DNA of 64,000 nucleotides. Origin: an uncultured Bacteroidales bacterium. Lineage in GTDB: Bacteria; Bacteroidota; Bacteroidia; Bacteroidales; UBA932. Location: NCBI GenBank assembly GCA_946999645.1, contig CAMQDS010000006.1, positions 44,332 through 108,331 on the forward strand. The letters are read 5' to 3'. Made by a program: the position numbers and the translations under genes. Under the pieces are notes generated by a model. It had not been told where the DNA came from, did no database searches, and saw nothing but the letters and a program-made list of their open reading frames with translations. The first letter of the stretch is position 1, and each line of letters opens with the position of its first letter. Positions 28,701-37,779 of this stretch are shown in pieces.

Positions 28701-29996
28701 ATGAGAATATTAATGTTTGGTTGGGAGTTTCCTCCTCACATTGCTGGAGGACTTGGAACAGCTTGTTATGGAATAGTTAAGGGCTTGGCATATAATGGAG
28801 TAGATACAATCTTTGTTATGCCATCGGCTTCTGGTGATGAAGATAAAAATGTCGCTAAAATAGTTGATGCAAGTGATGTTGCTGTTGATTTTCATGAATC
28901 GTTGAACATAGGCGAATTTCTTGATAAAATACAGTTCGTTCATATTGGTTCAAATATGATACCTTATTTGGATCCTCAAGAGTTTCATGACTTGGTGGAA
29001 AAAGAGAAAAAGCGTCAGGAAAAGGATTTCAAAGTAGTGTTCGGAAGTAAATACAAGTTTTCCGGAAAATATGGTTCAAATCTGATGGAAGAAGTGGCAC
29101 GGTATGCAATGGTTGGTGGTACTGTAGCCCTTCAAAGAAAGAATGAATTTGATGTTATTCATGCACATGATTGGCTGACATACAATGCTGGGATAGCGGC
29201 AAAGAGGCTTACAGGGAAACCGTTGGTAGTTCATGTTCATGCGACATCATTTGACAGGAGCAGCGATCAGAATGTGGACACAAGAGTTTATGAAATAGAA
29301 AGAAACGGTATGTTGGAGGCAGATAAGGTTATTACTGTAAGTGACCTTACCCGTAATATAGTTATTACAAAGTACGGTATACCTCCTTCAAAAGTAGTAA
29401 CTGTACATAATGCAGTTGATTTTACAGGAAGAAATAGTATAGATATAGAGAGAGGGGTGCGGGACAAGGTTGTTACTTTCTTGGGAAGAATAACTTTTCA
29501 GAAAGGGCCTGAATATTTTATAGAAGCTGCGGCAAAAATTCTCAAACGTGTAAAAAATGTGCGTTTTGTTATGGCAGGAAGTGGGGATATGATGAACCGC
29601 AGTATAAGGCATGTAGCAAGACTCGGTATTTCAGATAAATTCCATTTTACAGGATTTTTAAGAGGAGAAGATGTACAGAAAATGTTTGCTTTGTCGGATG
29701 TTTATGTGATGCCATCTGTATCTGAACCTTTTGGTATATCTCCTTTGGAGGCAATGCGTTCAGGTGTACCTTCCATTATCTCGAAACAATCAGGGGCTGC
29801 GGAAGTCTTGAAATATGCTTTTAAGGTTGATTTTTGGGATGTTGATGCAATGGCAGATCGTATATTCGGGCTTCTCAAATATCCGGCGTTGTCTGAATTT
29901 GCCGCAAAACACGGATATGATGAAGTAAATGACTTGAAGTGGAATAATGCTACTGCAAAAATAAAAAATGTATATGAATCGTTAATAAAGGGATAA
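28701..29996 (+). CDS. GT4-family glycosyltransferase of the glycogen cluster
   Basis: A 431-residue GT-B enzyme. The N-terminal loop is FPPHIAGGLGTACYGIVKGL and the donor-binding half has GRITFQKGPEYFIEAA and PSVSEPFGISPLEAMRSGVPSI. The arrangement is that of bacterial starch/glycogen-synthase-like transferases, which use nucleotide sugars. Its position between the debranching enzyme and a GH57 gene argues for a role in alpha-glucan synthesis, alongside the GT3 domain encoded downstream. The donor is not deducible. Confidence 0.88.
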   Translation: MRILMFGWEFPPHIAGGLGTACYGIVKGLAYNGVDTIFVMPSASGDEDKNVAKIVDASDVAVDFHESLNIGEFLDKIQFVHIGSNMIPYLDPQEFHDLVEKEKKRQEKDFKVVFGSKYKFSGKYGSNLMEEVARYAMVGGTVALQRKNEFDVIHAHDWLTYNAGIAAKRLTGKPLVVHVHATSFDRSSDQNVDTRVYEIERNGMLEADKVITVSDLTRNIVITKYGIPPSKVVTVHNAVDFTGRNSIDIERGVRDKVVTFLGRITFQKGPEYFIEAAAKILKRVKNVRFVMAGSGDMMNRSIRHVARLGISDKFHFTGFLRGEDVQKMFALSDVYVMPSVSEPFGISPLEAMRSGVPSIISKQSGAAEVLKYAFKVDFWDVDAMADRIFGLLKYPALSEFAAKHGYDEVNDLKWNNATAKIKNVYESLIKG

Positions 29997-29999
29997 ACC

Positions 30000-31256
30000 A
30001 TGGCTAATAAAACAATAACACTCTATTTCCAAGTTCATCAGCCTACAAGGCTTAGACTTTATAGATTTTTTGATATAGGTAAGGATTCACATTATTATGA
30101 TGATTTTGCCAATAGAACTATTTTAAAAAGAGTAGCTCAACGCTGCTATCTTCCTATGAATGACTTGCTTTTAAAACTTATAAAAAAATATAAGGGCAAG
30201 TTTAAGGTGGCTTTTTCGATATCAGGTTCTGTGTTAGAGCAGTTTGAGCGTTATTCACCCGAAGTTATAGATAGTTTTAGAGAACTTGCAAATACAGGCT
30301 CTGTGGAGTTCCTTTGCGAAACTTACTATCATTCATTGGCTAGCCTTGCTTCTCCTAATGAATTTAAACATCAGGTACTTAAACATAAAGAGGCGATTAA
30401 TCACTATTTTGGAATAACTCCTACAGCTTTTAGGAATACAGAACTCATATATTCCAATTCTATAGGTGAACAGGTATATGATATGGGGTTCAAGACCCTG
30501 CTTACTGAGGGAGCAAAACATATAATGGGCTGGAAAAGTCCTGATTATGTGTACCATGCAGAAACTCGTCCGAAACTCAAACTTCTGTTAAGAAATTATA
30601 AATTCAGTGATGATATAGCGTTTAGGTTTTCAAATAAATCATGGAACGAGTGGCCGCTCACATGTGAAAAATATCTGAATTGGTTGAAAGCATCTGCTGC
30701 CGAAGGTGGTGATGTGATTAACTTGTTCATGGATTATGAAACTTTTGGTGAACACCAAAAAGCCTCTTCTGGTATTTTTGATTTTATGAAGTATCTTCCA
30801 GAACTTATTATAAAGGACGGAACCTTTGAATTTGCCACTCCATCTGAATGTTCTGAAAAATATGAGGCTGTTGCTGATCTTGATGTCCCTGAGCCTATTT
30901 CATGGGCCGATGAAGAGAGGGATACCACTGCATGGCTTGGAAATGAACTGCAGCAGGAAGCTTTCAACAAAATATATGGTCTTATAGAAAAGTTATCATT
31001 AGTAAATGATTCTCAGTTGTGGAATGATTTTGGACATCTTCAGGAGAGTGATCATTTGTACTATATGTGTACAAAGTTTTTCTCAGATGGAGAAGTTCAT
31101 AAATATTTTAACCCTTATGACACCCCTTATGAGGCATTTATTAACTATATGAACGTTTTAAGTGATTTTACTTTAAGAGTAAATGATGAAATTTCAATTT
31201 TAGATACTAAATTTGCAGCTCCTGTGAAAAAGAAAAGGACAGTTAAAAAGAAGTAA
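30000..31256 (+). CDS. GH57 alpha-glucan-active glycoside hydrolase
   Basis: A 418-residue GH57 protein with the five family regions: HQP near residue 13, SISGSVLEQ, CETYYHS, nucleophile Glu148 in FRNTELIYSN and acid Asp245 in MDYETFGEH. A Lys-rich tail (KKKRTVKKK) ends it. GH57 includes alpha-amylases, 4-alpha-glucanotransferases and branching enzymes, so the exact activity is open; alpha-amylase-type is the usual annotation. Its stop overlaps the next start by one base. Confidence 0.88.
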   Translation: MANKTITLYFQVHQPTRLRLYRFFDIGKDSHYYDDFANRTILKRVAQRCYLPMNDLLLKLIKKYKGKFKVAFSISGSVLEQFERYSPEVIDSFRELANTGSVEFLCETYYHSLASLASPNEFKHQVLKHKEAINHYFGITPTAFRNTELIYSNSIGEQVYDMGFKTLLTEGAKHIMGWKSPDYVYHAETRPKLKLLLRNYKFSDDIAFRFSNKSWNEWPLTCEKYLNWLKASAAEGGDVINLFMDYETFGEHQKASSGIFDFMKYLPELIIKDGTFEFATPSECSEKYEAVADLDVPEPISWADEERDTTAWLGNELQQEAFNKIYGLIEKLSLVNDSQLWNDFGHLQESDHLYYMCTKFFSDGEVHKYFNPYDTPYEAFINYMNVLSDFTLRVNDEISILDTKFAAPVKKKRTVKKK

Positions 31257-34200
31257 TGGTAGAACAAAATGTAAAGCCCGATTATCTGTTTGAGGTAAGT
31301 TGGGAGGTCTGTAATAAAATAGGGGGCATATATACAGTTATTGCCACTAAGGCTCTATATCTGAAATCAAAATTCAAGAGACATCATATTCTTATCGGTC
31401 CTGATGTATGGATGGATACGGAGAGTAATCCGGATTTCATAGAAGATGATAAATTATATTCATCATGGAAGGCTAAGGCAAATGCAAACGGCTTAAGAGT
31501 TCGTATTGGTACTTGGAATGTCCCAGGCAATCCAATAGCGATATTGGTTGATTACAAGCAATTTCTTACAACTCAAAATGATATTCTTACTGAATATTGG
31601 TTAAAATTTGGTGTTGATTCGATTACTGGAAATTGGGATTATAAGGAGTCAGTGCTGTTTGGTTATGCTGCAGGTAAGGTAATAGAGAGCTTTTATAAAT
31701 GTAATCTGATGGCATCAGATAAGGTTGTGGCTCAATTCCATGAATGGCAGTCAGGAGCAGGTCTTCTTTATTTGAAAGATACAAAACTCCCTATTGCTAC
31801 GGTATTTACTACTCATGCGACAGTCTTGGGACGTTGTCTTGCCGGTAACAATCTTCCACTTTATGATAAGTGTACCTCATACAATCCCGATGAGTATTCA
31901 AGGCGTTTCAATGTAGTTGCAAGACATTCATTGGAATCAATATCTGCCCGTAATGCCGATGTATTCACAACTGTAAGTGAAATAACTTCTGCAGAATGTG
32001 AACGTTTTCTTGGTCGAAAGCCTGACTTGGTGACACCTAATGGTTTTGAAAACAGTTTTACTCCTAGCTCTGATGAGGAATATTCTGATAAGAGAAGTGC
32101 AGCAAGAAAGAAACTTATTGAAGTGGCTTCTGCGATGTCAGGAGAACAGATTGAGGATGATGCCATACTTATAGGAATAGGTGGAAGGTATGAATATAGA
32201 AATAAGGGGATAGATGTTTTTATAGACTCGCTTGTTTCTCTTAGGGATAGTGGCTATTCTGGTAAAACTGTGCATGCCTTCATTATGATTCCTTCTGGTC
32301 ATAAAGGGGCTGATAAACAGTTATTGTCAAAATTATCAGGGAATTTAAGTAACAATTATACAACTCAAGTATCTCATGTTCTTATGGATAGGGAACATGA
32401 TATTATAGTTAATCGTCTTTCCCAAACTGGACTTATAAACAAGCATGGTTCAAAAGTAAATGTATATTTTATTCCTTCATATCTTACTGGTAATGATGGA
32501 ATATTTAATATGAAATATTATGACTTGCTGGTAGGGTTGGATTTAGCATTATTCCCTTCATATTATGAGCCTTGGGGATATACCCCTTTGGAGGCTCTTG
32601 CATTCAGGGTGCCTACTCTTACTACAACTCTTGCCGGCTTTGGTCTTTGGGTTTTGGCGCATTATAAAAATTCAGTACATCCTGGTATTGCTATAATAGA
32701 AAGAAATGAAAATAATTATAGAGAAGTAGTTGAAGGGGTTGTAAAGAGAATAAAAGAGATTTCCACTATAGATAATAAAACAAAAATTGCCTATATGGCT
32801 AATGCTTGTGAGGTAGCATCTATAGCATTATGGGAAAATCAAATAGTATATTATAAAAAAGCCTATTCAATAGCCATCTGCAAGGTAATTGCAGAAAAAG
32901 GAGAATTTCCTAAAACAAATAATACTGAAAATATGAAATACGAAAAGATACAGATAAACGCTCCTACGTGGAAGAGCGTTATGATTACACGTCATCTTCC
33001 TGAGTCACTTTCGGGCTTGGAAACATTATCAAAAAATTTATGGTGGTGCTGGAATGACAGTGCAAAGGCTCTTTTTAAGTCTGTGGATCCTGAAATATGG
33101 CATAACTCAGGACATAATCCTATGACAGTTCTTGATACAGTAAGTCTTAAGAGGTTTAATTCTCTTGCTAAAGATAAAACCTTCCTTGCTCAACTTAAGG
33201 CTGTAATGGATGAGTTTAATGCCTATATGGATTTGAAAAAAGAGCGTAAATCTCCTCTTACCGCATATTTCTGCATGGAATACGGACTTGACACTTCTCT
33301 CAAAATCTATTCAGGAGGTCTTGGTGTATTGGCAGGGGACTATCTGAAAGAAACAAGTGATATGAATGTTAATCTTGTTGCTATAGGATTTCTGTATAGG
33401 TATGGATATTTTACGCAAGTAATTACAGCTCAGGGAGATCAGGTGGCAAAATATGATGCTCAAGATTTTATGCGTATTCCGGCATCTCCTGTTATGGATA
33501 AGAACGGGAATTGGGTAACTACAAGTGTTGCTTTCCCGGGAAGAAATATAACCGCACGTATTTGGAAAGTGGCTGTTGGACGTACTGACTTGTACTTGCT
33601 CGATGCTGATTATGAGGCAAATATACCTGAAGATCGTCAGGTAACTCATCACCTTTATGGTGGCGACTGGGAAAACAGATTAAAACAAGAGTTGTTTTTA
33701 GGTGTTGGCGGTATACGTGCCTTGCGTGCTTTGGGCATCGAACCTCAAATCTTCCATTGTAATGAGGGACATGCTGCATTTACAGGGCTTGAAAGATTGC
33801 GTGAGTATATTCAAAATGATAATCTTTCATTTGCTGAGGCTCTTGAAGTTGTAAGGGCATCTTCCCTATTCACAACTCATACTCCTGTTCCTGCTGGTCA
33901 TGATGCCTTCGATGAAGATATATTGAGAAAATATATAGGTCATTATCCTGCAAGACTTAAGGTTGATTGGGAAACCATGATGGGGCTTGGAAAGTTGGAT
34001 GGAAGGGATGTCAATGAAAAATTCTCAATGAGTATACTTGCTGCTAATATTTCTCAAAATGTCAATGGTGTTTCACGTCTTCATGGAGAAGTAAGCCGAA
34101 ATATATTCTCAAATATGTATCCTGGTTACCTACCAGAGGAATTGTTTGTAAGTTATGTTACAAATGGTGTTCACTATCCTACATGGACGGCAAAACAGTG

Positions 34201-35497
34201 GAAAGCAATTCATAAAAAAGCATTTGGTCCAGAATTTCAGACATATCATTACAACAAACAATGTTTTGAAGGAATATACAATGTGCCTGATAGCGAAATC
34301 TGGGAAACCAGAAAGTTATTGAAAACCAATTTGATAAATATAGTAAAGGAAAGAATCTCCAATCTCAGCATGTGCAGCTACTATTCTCCTCGTGAAATAG
34401 TTGAGATAAAGGATAACCTACGTCCTGATGTGCTTACTATTGGATTTGCAAGACGTTTTGCTACCTACAAGAGAGCGACTTTGCTCTTTAGCGATTTGGA
34501 TATGTTAGATTCAATAGTAAATAATCCTCAGAGACCTGTGCAGTTTATATTTGCAGGTAAGGCTCATCCAGCTGATAAAGCAGGTCAGGATTTGATAAAA
34601 CAAATAATCTCCATATCAAAGCAAGAGAGATTCCTTGGAAAAATAGTATTTGTCCCAGGTTATGATATTAATCTTGCAAAAAGACTTGTTCAAGGTGTAG
34701 ATGTATGGATGAATAATCCTACAAGACCTCTTGAAGCATCAGGAACATCTGGAGAAAAGGCTGCTATGAATGGAGTAATGCATTTCTCTGTGCTTGATGG
34801 CTGGTGGGTTGAAGGTTATCGTGAAAACGCGGGTTGGGCTTTACCGCAGCAAAGAACCTACGAAGATCAAAATTATCAGAATGAACTGGATGCAGCAACT
34901 ATCTATGCTAAACTTGAAAATGAAATAGCTCCTGCATATTATGATGTCGATAAAAAGACAGGTCGTTCTGAAAAATGGATAGGTTACATAAAGAATGTAA
35001 TAGCCCAAGTGGCATGTAACTTTACTACCAACAGAATGTTGACAGATTATGTCAATCAATATTATACACCTCAAGCTAAACGTGCTGCAAGTCTTATAGC
35101 AAATGATTACAAATTAGCACGTCAAATAGCTGACTGGAAAGCATTTGTAGAAAGGGAATGGCCTAGCATAGAAGTCGTTTCATATACTAATACAGAATCC
35201 TCTTATAGCGTATCCCAAGAGAATTATATGCATGCTGAAGCTGTATTGAATTTGGGTGATTTAACCCAAGGCGATATAGGTGTTGAGATGCTTTTCTGTA
35301 CAACAGATAGTAAAGGAGACCTTCATATACTTGATAAGTGTGAGTTTGAAGTAGTTTCTTTTAATGATGGGGTAGCGACATATCGTGCTTCCGTCTTGCC
35401 TGAAAGGTCGGGTATGTATCAGGTGGCAACAAGAATGTATGCTAAAAATCCTTTATTGCCACATAGACAGGATTTCGGATTAGTGAGATGGTTGTAG
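31256..35497 (+). CDS. Fusion of GT3-type glycogen synthase and GT35 alpha-glucan phosphorylase
   Basis: A 1413-residue two-enzyme protein. Residues 1-~550 match eukaryotic-type GT3 glycogen synthase: FEVSWEVCNKIGGIYTVI, FHEWQSGAGLLYL, TTHATVLGR, VTPNGFEN and the donor-site PSYYEPWGYTPLEAL. After a linker (~550-570, with an in-frame Met at 32933), residues ~575-1413 are a short-type phosphorylase: FCMEYGLDTSLKIYSGGLGVLAGD, HCNEGHAAF, ATYKRATLL and the pyridoxal-phosphate lysine region EASGTSGEKAAMNG. Synthesis and phosphorolysis of glycogen are thus on one chain. Overlaps ribF by ten bases. Confidence 0.9.
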   Translation: MVEQNVKPDYLFEVSWEVCNKIGGIYTVIATKALYLKSKFKRHHILIGPDVWMDTESNPDFIEDDKLYSSWKAKANANGLRVRIGTWNVPGNPIAILVDYKQFLTTQNDILTEYWLKFGVDSITGNWDYKESVLFGYAAGKVIESFYKCNLMASDKVVAQFHEWQSGAGLLYLKDTKLPIATVFTTHATVLGRCLAGNNLPLYDKCTSYNPDEYSRRFNVVARHSLESISARNADVFTTVSEITSAECERFLGRKPDLVTPNGFENSFTPSSDEEYSDKRSAARKKLIEVASAMSGEQIEDDAILIGIGGRYEYRNKGIDVFIDSLVSLRDSGYSGKTVHAFIMIPSGHKGADKQLLSKLSGNLSNNYTTQVSHVLMDREHDIIVNRLSQTGLINKHGSKVNVYFIPSYLTGNDGIFNMKYYDLLVGLDLALFPSYYEPWGYTPLEALAFRVPTLTTTLAGFGLWVLAHYKNSVHPGIAIIERNENNYREVVEGVVKRIKEISTIDNKTKIAYMANACEVASIALWENQIVYYKKAYSIAICKVIAEKGEFPKTNNTENMKYEKIQINAPTWKSVMITRHLPESLSGLETLSKNLWWCWNDSAKALFKSVDPEIWHNSGHNPMTVLDTVSLKRFNSLAKDKTFLAQLKAVMDEFNAYMDLKKERKSPLTAYFCMEYGLDTSLKIYSGGLGVLAGDYLKETSDMNVNLVAIGFLYRYGYFTQVITAQGDQVAKYDAQDFMRIPASPVMDKNGNWVTTSVAFPGRNITARIWKVAVGRTDLYLLDADYEANIPEDRQVTHHLYGGDWENRLKQELFLGVGGIRALRALGIEPQIFHCNEGHAAFTGLERLREYIQNDNLSFAEALEVVRASSLFTTHTPVPAGHDAFDEDILRKYIGHYPARLKVDWETMMGLGKLDGRDVNEKFSMSILAANISQNVNGVSRLHGEVSRNIFSNMYPGYLPEELFVSYVTNGVHYPTWTAKQWKAIHKKAFGPEFQTYHYNKQCFEGIYNVPDSEIWETRKLLKTNLINIVKERISNLSMCSYYSPREIVEIKDNLRPDVLTIGFARRFATYKRATLLFSDLDMLDSIVNNPQRPVQFIFAGKAHPADKAGQDLIKQIISISKQERFLGKIVFVPGYDINLAKRLVQGVDVWMNNPTRPLEASGTSGEKAAMNGVMHFSVLDGWWVEGYRENAGWALPQQRTYEDQNYQNELDAATIYAKLENEIAPAYYDVDKKTGRSEKWIGYIKNVIAQVACNFTTNRMLTDYVNQYYTPQAKRAASLIANDYKLARQIADWKAFVEREWPSIEVVSYTNTESSYSVSQENYMHAEAVLNLGDLTQGDIGVEMLFCTTDSKGDLHILDKCEFEVVSFNDGVATYRASVLPERSGMYQVATRMYAKNPLLPHRQDFGLVRWL

Positions 35498-36390
35498 CGA
35501 CAGGCTTTTTTGACGGTGTCCATCTCGGGCACCGTTTTATTATAGATTTACTTGTAAGTCAGGCACGCAGGCGTGGGGAGAAAAGCACAGTTGTGACTTT
35601 TTGGCCCCATCCTCGTGTTGTACTGCAAAATGGAGCAAGAACTTTGCGTCTTCTTAGTACGGTGGAAGAAAAAAAAGAGATACTGTCATCTCTTGGAGTA
35701 GATAATATAGAAGTTATACCCTTTACTAAAGAGTTTGCCTCTCTCACTGCTGAAGAGTATTTAAAAAAATATGTAATAGAATTGTTTGGCGGCTCCGCAA
35801 TAGTATTGGGCTATGACAATAGAATGGGAAGTGACTCATGTACCCCTGATGAAATGTCTGCTATAGCAAAAAGTGTAGGCTTAGATGTTTTTAGAGCAGA
35901 AAGCGTAGTCGCAGATAGCGGAGTTGTTATAAGTTCTACCAAAATCAGAAATCTCTTGGCTGTTGGCAACGTTAAAGAAGCATCTGAAATGTTGGGATAT
36001 AACTATGGTTTGTACGGTGTTGTTGTAAGCGGAAATAGAATAGGTAGGACATTGGGCTTTCCTACTGCTAATATGGAACTTTATGAACCTCTGAAACTTG
36101 TTCCAGGTAATGGAGTATACCTTGTTGAGGTGAAAGTTCAAAATGTTAAATATTTCGGTATGTGCAATATAGGTGTGCGTCCTACAATTGGAAAAAGTAA
36201 TGCAATGACTATTGAAACCCATATTTTTGATTTTAATCAGGATATATATGGTATGGATATTTCATTGCGTTTCTTATCAATGATAAGAGCGGAAAAATGT
36301 TTTCCAAATCTTTATGCACTAAAGCAGCAACTCAATGCAGATATGCAAGAGTGCAAAGAGTTATTGACTTCCTATTCAAGTTCCTTATAA
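35488..36390 (+). CDS. ribF: Bifunctional riboflavin kinase/FAD synthetase
   Basis: Makes FMN then FAD. The N-terminal adenylyltransferase half has the GFFDGVHLGHR nucleotide-binding motif and ISSTKIRNLL; the C-terminal kinase half has GNRIGRTLGFPTANM and FGMCNIGVRPTIG. At 300 residues the N-terminus is slightly short: MVVATGFF begins right at the first strand, and the start lies within the last codons of the upstream fusion gene. Confidence 0.93.
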   Translation: MVVATGFFDGVHLGHRFIIDLLVSQARRRGEKSTVVTFWPHPRVVLQNGARTLRLLSTVEEKKEILSSLGVDNIEVIPFTKEFASLTAEEYLKKYVIELFGGSAIVLGYDNRMGSDSCTPDEMSAIAKSVGLDVFRAESVVADSGVVISSTKIRNLLAVGNVKEASEMLGYNYGLYGVVVSGNRIGRTLGFPTANMELYEPLKLVPGNGVYLVEVKVQNVKYFGMCNIGVRPTIGKSNAMTIETHIFDFNQDIYGMDISLRFLSMIRAEKCFPNLYALKQQLNADMQECKELLTSYSSSL

Positions 36391-36448
36391 AATATTAGTC
36401 TAAATAAAAATGCTTTGCTATATTAGCATAAACTACTGACGAATTGAT

Positions 36449-36790
36449 ATGATTTCAATAATAATTTTGATAGTTATCTTAATTTCCAGTCTTTTTCCTT
36501 CTTTTATACAAAAGAAATTAAAAGAATCTGTTGCGTCTGCCGATAATCGACCTGTCTTTATACCTGAGGAAGATATTTTTTTTACAAGTGAAAAGAAGAA
36601 AAAACATAAAAAGCCTAAGGTTGTGCAGGCTGCCAAGGAATGTTCTGACAAACAGGTAAAGGAAGAAAAAGTTAAGGCGATAGATAAAGTGAAAGTGGAA
36701 GCGAAAGAGAAAGAAGAAGTTGACGAAATTACACCTGAAAGACTTATTATTTATTCGGCAATAATGACCCCTAAATTTAAAGAGTTGTAG
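36449..36790 (+). CDS. Small membrane-anchored charged protein
   Basis: A 113-residue protein with an N-terminal transmembrane segment (ISIIILIVILISSLF), a highly charged Lys/Glu central part (SEKKKKHKKPK to KEKEEVDE) and a conserved-looking ending (ITPERLIIYSAIMTPKFKEL). The hydrophobic-then-charged-then-ordered layout suggests a real gene, but I do not know the function. Confidence 0.6.
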   Translation: MISIIILIVILISSLFPSFIQKKLKESVASADNRPVFIPEEDIFFTSEKKKKHKKPKVVQAAKECSDKQVKEEKVKAIDKVKVEAKEKEEVDEITPERLIIYSAIMTPKFKEL

Positions 36791-36810
36791 AACAGATAAT
36801 ATAAAATCAC

Positions 36811-36818
36811 TATATTTG
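36811..36818 (+). promoter_or_regulatory. Bacteroidota-type -7 element for greA
   Basis: TATATTTG, a perfect match. The nearest TTG upstream is 23 bases away, a little long. The start of transcription would fall just before the hairpin at 36829. Confidence 0.6.
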
Positions 36819-36828
36819 TAAAAGTAAA

Positions 36829-36866
36829 AGGGGTTCTGTCATTTGATACGACAGGCCTCATTTTTA
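36829..36866 (+). terminator. Hairpin with T-run in the greA leader
   Basis: GGGGTTCTGTC (36830-36840) can pair with GACAGGCCTC (36850-36859), a 5-base perfect core plus G-U and mismatched extension, with a 9-base loop and then ATTTTT. It lies between the likely greA promoter and the ATG at 36900. It could end transcription of the upstream gene or attenuate greA. Confidence 0.5.
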
Positions 36867-36899
36867 ATATGATAACCATACATTAACATTTATAATATT

Positions 36900-37370
36900 A
36901 TGGCAGATGTTCATTATATGACCCAAGATGGTCTTGATAAACTTAAGAAGGATTTGTCTGATGCATTGGCACAGAGACCGGTAATATCCGCGGCTATTGG
37001 TGAGGCAAGAGAAAAGGGAGACTTGTCAGAAAATGCAGAATATGATGCTGCACGTGAAGCACAGGCTCTTTTGGAACTTAAGATAGCTAAATTGAAGGAT
37101 TTAGTGGCTAATGCAAAGGTTATAGATGAATCTCAGATCGGTACTGACAAAGTCAGTATTATGAATAAGGTTAAAATTCAAAATATTGCTAATAAGCAGA
37201 TTATGGAATTTATCATTGTCGGAGAAACCGAAGCTGATTTCGCACATGGTAAGTTGGCTGCCACCACTCCTATAGGTAAAGCCCTGATGGGACATGCCAA
37301 AGGAGATATAGTAGACGCTCATGTTCCTTCAGGAGTAATTAAGTTTAAAATACTTGATATCAGTTTATAG
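36900..37370 (+). CDS. greA: Transcription elongation factor GreA
   Basis: Stimulates transcript cleavage by backtracked RNA polymerase. The 156 residues have the N-terminal coiled coil with the acidic tip signature EARENGDLSENAEYDAA-like (here EAREKGDLSENAEYDAA) and the C-terminal FKBP-like domain (TPIGKALMGHAKGD). The HIT gene follows after four bases. Confidence 0.95.
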   Translation: MADVHYMTQDGLDKLKKDLSDALAQRPVISAAIGEAREKGDLSENAEYDAAREAQALLELKIAKLKDLVANAKVIDESQIGTDKVSIMNKVKIQNIANKQIMEFIIVGETEADFAHGKLAATTPIGKALMGHAKGDIVDAHVPSGVIKFKILDISL

Positions 37371-37374
37371 TATT

Positions 37375-37779
37375 ATGGCAACGATATTTACAAAAATAGC
37401 AAGGGGGGAGATTCCATCATACAAGGTGGCAGAAAATGAAAATTTTTATGCTTTTCTTGATATAAGTCCTGTAGCATTAGGTCATACTCTTGTAATTCCT
37501 AAGAATGTTGAGGATGACTATATCTTCCATTTAGATGATAAAACTTATACGGAACTTTGGGCTTTTGCCAAGAAAGTTGCAACTGCTATCAAAGCTGCTA
37601 TCCCTTGTAAAAGAGTAGGAGTAGCTGTTCTAGGATTGGAAGTTCCACATACTCACATTCATTTAATTCCTTTACAAAGTGAAGGTGATATGGATTTCAA
37701 AAAAGAGCATCTGTCTCCTTCTAAGGAAGAGTTTATTTCTATAGCAACTTTAATTAACAGTGAATATGAGAAACTTTAG
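37375..37779 (+). CDS. HIT-family nucleotide-binding protein
   Basis: A 134-residue histidine-triad hydrolase (HinT-like). FTKIARGEIPSYKVAE starts the fold and the triad is VPHTHIHLIPL. An open frame extends seven codons upstream into greA, but the ATG at 37375 gives the standard family N-terminus (MATIFTKIARGEIP). Acts on purine nucleotide phosphoramidates or dinucleoside polyphosphates. Confidence 0.9.
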   Translation: MATIFTKIARGEIPSYKVAENENFYAFLDISPVALGHTLVIPKNVEDDYIFHLDDKTYTELWAFAKKVATAIKAAIPCKRVGVAVLGLEVPHTHIHLIPLQSEGDMDFKKEHLSPSKEEFISIATLINSEYEKL

